Shown here piece by piece: positions 60,417 to 64,000 of a stretch of 64,000 bases of DNA. The stretch is from DASSFZ01 sp035283185 (GTDB lineage: Bacteria > Chloroflexota > Anaerolineae > Fen-1058), in NCBI GenBank assembly GCA_035283185.1, contig DATEUJ010000068.1, forward strand, positions 62,001 to 126,000, given 5' to 3'. Each line of letters opens with the position of its first letter. The first letter of the stretch is position 1. The position numbers were made by a program, and so were the translations under genes. The notes beneath the pieces are model-generated. The model did no database searches and was not told the DNA's origin. It saw only the letters and a list, made by a program, of their open reading frames with translations.

Positions 60417-60658
60417 TAGGCCGCCTCAAGCTCAACGCTCACACGCCCAATAAACTGCTCATCGAAAGCCTCGACCGGTATGGGCTCCGCGTGCTTGCGG
60501 AGGCTCACACAGTACGCACTGATTGCGTCGACAGCCATCGTACGCGCTTCTTCCAACGTCCGGCCTTCCGTGAAACATCCCGGCAGCGCCGGCACGGTCA
60601 CCAGGTATTCGCCTTCGGGCTGGCGCTCAATGATCACGGTAAAATGATAGGTTTCCAT
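60416..60658 (-). CDS. hicB: HicB-family antitoxin
   Basis: An 80-residue HicB: YHFTVIIERQPEGEYLVTVP, ALPGCFTEGRTLEEARTMAV and the helix DAISAYCVSLRKHAEPIPVE. It is the standard short HicB without an added DNA-binding domain. It precedes hicA with a 1-nt overlap and lies 25 nt after the clpC stop on the same strand, so read-through from clpC is possible. HicB blocks the HicA active site. Confidence 0.93.
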   Translation of the reverse strand: METYHFTVIIERQPEGEYLVTVPALPGCFTEGRTLEEARTMAVDAISAYCVSLRKHAEPIPVEAFDEQFIGRVSVELEAA

Positions 60659-60683
60659 CGTCTATCCCCGATAGCGTGATCTC

Positions 60684-63245
<2,562 letters not shown>

Positions 63246-63272
63246 GTTGGCTTAGCTCCGCATATCGCAAAT

Positions 63273-63321
63273 CGCCTATCGCCTATCGCCTATCGCTTAT
63301 CGCTTATCGCTTATCGCCTAT
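63273..63321. repeat. 7-bp tandem repeat CGCCTAT/CGCTTAT, seven copies, upstream of clpC
   Basis: Three CGCCTAT, three CGCTTAT and one CGCCTAT run head to tail, 28 nt before the clpC start, in its presumed 5' leader or promoter. Copy-number change would alter promoter or leader length. Confidence 0.95.
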
Positions 63322-63395
63322 CGAAGATCGCTCAGGCGCAGCGCGACCACATGACTATCTGGCTACTTGACTATCCGACTAAATTGTACCACCGA

Positions 63396-63782
63396 TTACC
63401 CGCTGCCGCTCCAGTTGAGGAGCTTGCGCGGCGTAATTTCGACCAGCACGCTGTACTGGCCGTCCGTCACGATATTCCAGTCGTATTTCCGCTTGAAACC
63501 GTCGATCGCGCCCTGCGGCCAATCGGACATGCCGACGGCGCGCCCGACGCCCTCGAAGATGATCGGCGACGAGCCGTCTTCCAGGGCCAGCGCAACCCGA
63601 CCGTTCTGCGCCATGTTCCGCGCCTTGACGCCGTTCGGATCGATACAGATGTAGACCTTGCCGTCGTGCCAGACAAACCACACCGGCGTGAGGTGCGGAC
63701 GCCCGTCGGGCCGCACTGTAGCAACCCAGATGTTGTGTTCGGATTGCAGACGGTGTTCGGCACGCTGGTCGATGCGTTTCAT
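63396..63782 (-). CDS. PPOX-fold (pyridoxamine 5'-phosphate oxidase-like) protein
   Basis: A 128-residue split-barrel flavin- or F420-binding protein: EHNIWVATVRPDGRPHLTPV, WHDGKVYICIDPNGVKARNM, GRVALALEDGSSPIIFEGVG and a C-terminal ITPRKLLNW. Proteins of this length use FMN or F420 and reduce or oxidise small molecules; the cofactor cannot be told from sequence. ATG 63782 has AGGAG 6 nt upstream, and TATAAT (minus strand, 63801-63806) gives a leader of about 15 nt. The gene upstream on the same strand is the truncated ClpB/ClpC gene. Confidence 0.85.
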   Translation of the reverse strand: MKRIDQRAEHRLQSEHNIWVATVRPDGRPHLTPVWFVWHDGKVYICIDPNGVKARNMAQNGRVALALEDGSSPIIFEGVGRAVGMSDWPQGAIDGFKRKYDWNIVTDGQYSVLVEITPRKLLNWSGSG

Positions 63783-63800
63783 GCTTGGCTCCTGGAGCCA

Positions 63801-63806
63801 ATTATA
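63801..63806 (-). promoter_or_regulatory. -10 box (TATAAT) of the PPOX gene
   Basis: A perfect TATAAT on the minus strand, 18 nt before the ATG at 63780-63782, which has AGGAG between. It overlaps nothing else of note. Confidence 0.55.
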
Positions 63807-63820
63807 ACCCTCGTCACGCA

Positions 63821-64000
63821 TCACGCTTCACGTTTCACGCTACTTCCGCCACGCGCTGCCGAAGCTCGAAGAACAACCTTGCCGACGCCCGCCTCGCCGA
63901 CGAGCACCGGGTTGTTCTTCGTGCGCCGCGAGAGGATCTGAATCACGCGGCGGATTTCCTCGTCACGGCCGATGACCGGGTCGAGCTTGCCCTGGCGCGC
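63821..64000 (-). pseudogene. ClpB/ClpC-like AAA+ gene, truncated within Walker A (partial at right edge)
   Basis: Read on the minus strand from the window edge the frame encodes ARQGKLDPVIGRDEEIRRVI, then QILSRRTKNNPVLVGEAGVG and K. This is the start of the first AAA domain of a ClpB/ClpC protein up to the Lys of Walker A. It then departs from the family (VVLRASAARGGSS) and ends at TGA (63821-63823), inside a CACGTTTCACG-type repeat. About 650 residues of a normal protein are missing. The upstream part is outside the window. It is not a copy of the neighbouring clpC at the DNA level, only a homologue. Confidence 0.75.

Overview
The window is GC-rich and densely coded on both strands. It looks like part of a Chloroflexota chromosome (Anaerolineae/Chloroflexia-like). 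That assignment is an inference from several traits: many lipoproteins with Thr/Pro linkers, a NurA-HerA-Rad50 cluster, a split B12-dependent acyl-CoA mutase, cytosolic HtrA-like proteases, TATAAT boxes very close to start codons, and several families of short palindromic or tandem intergenic repeats. There is no rRNA, CRISPR array, IS element or phage module. The only RNA gene seen is one tRNA-Lys(UUU).

Layout. 0-0.56 kb: start of an ATP sulfurylase gene cut by the left edge. 0.7-5.5 kb: a large NB-ARC/TPR STAND NTPase interrupted by an in-frame TAG, then a toxin-antitoxin patch (hicB with a decayed hicA, an AbrB-type gene, an intact hicAB pair) lying between a DUF255 thioredoxin-domain gene and a decayed copy of that gene's 3' end. 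7.7-10.6 kb: a three-gene overlapping operon (type III PKS, ICMT-type methyltransferase, FAD oxidoreductase) resembling phenolic-lipid (srsABC) operons. 10.7-13 kb: VOC and esterase genes of the quinone-response (MhqE/MhqD) type. 13.1-17.7 kb: ankyrin protein, FAD oxidoreductase, acyl-CoA mutase large subunit preceded by antitoxin-like genes. 17.7-24.9 kb: lipidated penicillin-binding protein, DUF2283, Maf, a glycosidase-like lipoprotein, LysM/lamin-tail protein, TatA, PIG-L deacetylase.

25-33 kb: nurA, a HAS-barrel gene, herA, a DUF5647-like gene, a short rad50-like gene, an EcsC-like gene and ssb, all on the + strand; this reads as a DNA-end processing block. 33-40 kb: a glycosyltransferase-39-like membrane protein, a secreted glycosidase-like protein and two HtrA-type proteases. 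40.1-47 kb, minus strand: APH-type kinase, GH57 enzyme, sulfotransferase and MsbA-like ABC exporter, probably one glycan or glycolipid operon.

47.2-51.3 kb: a truncated-looking lipoprotein domain, a Type IIG restriction-modification enzyme and a MazEF-like pair whose toxin has an internal deletion. 51.4-57.8 kb: a chloramphenicol-phosphotransferase-like kinase and a run of lipoproteins with internal duplications and one frameshift. 58-64 kb: S9 peptidase, a nested inverted-repeat structure, a third hicAB pair, clpC, a PPOX-fold protein and the end of a truncated ClpB/ClpC gene at the right edge. The main themes are toxin-antitoxin decay, spread of intergenic repeats into coding sequence, and three multi-gene operons that merit functional study.
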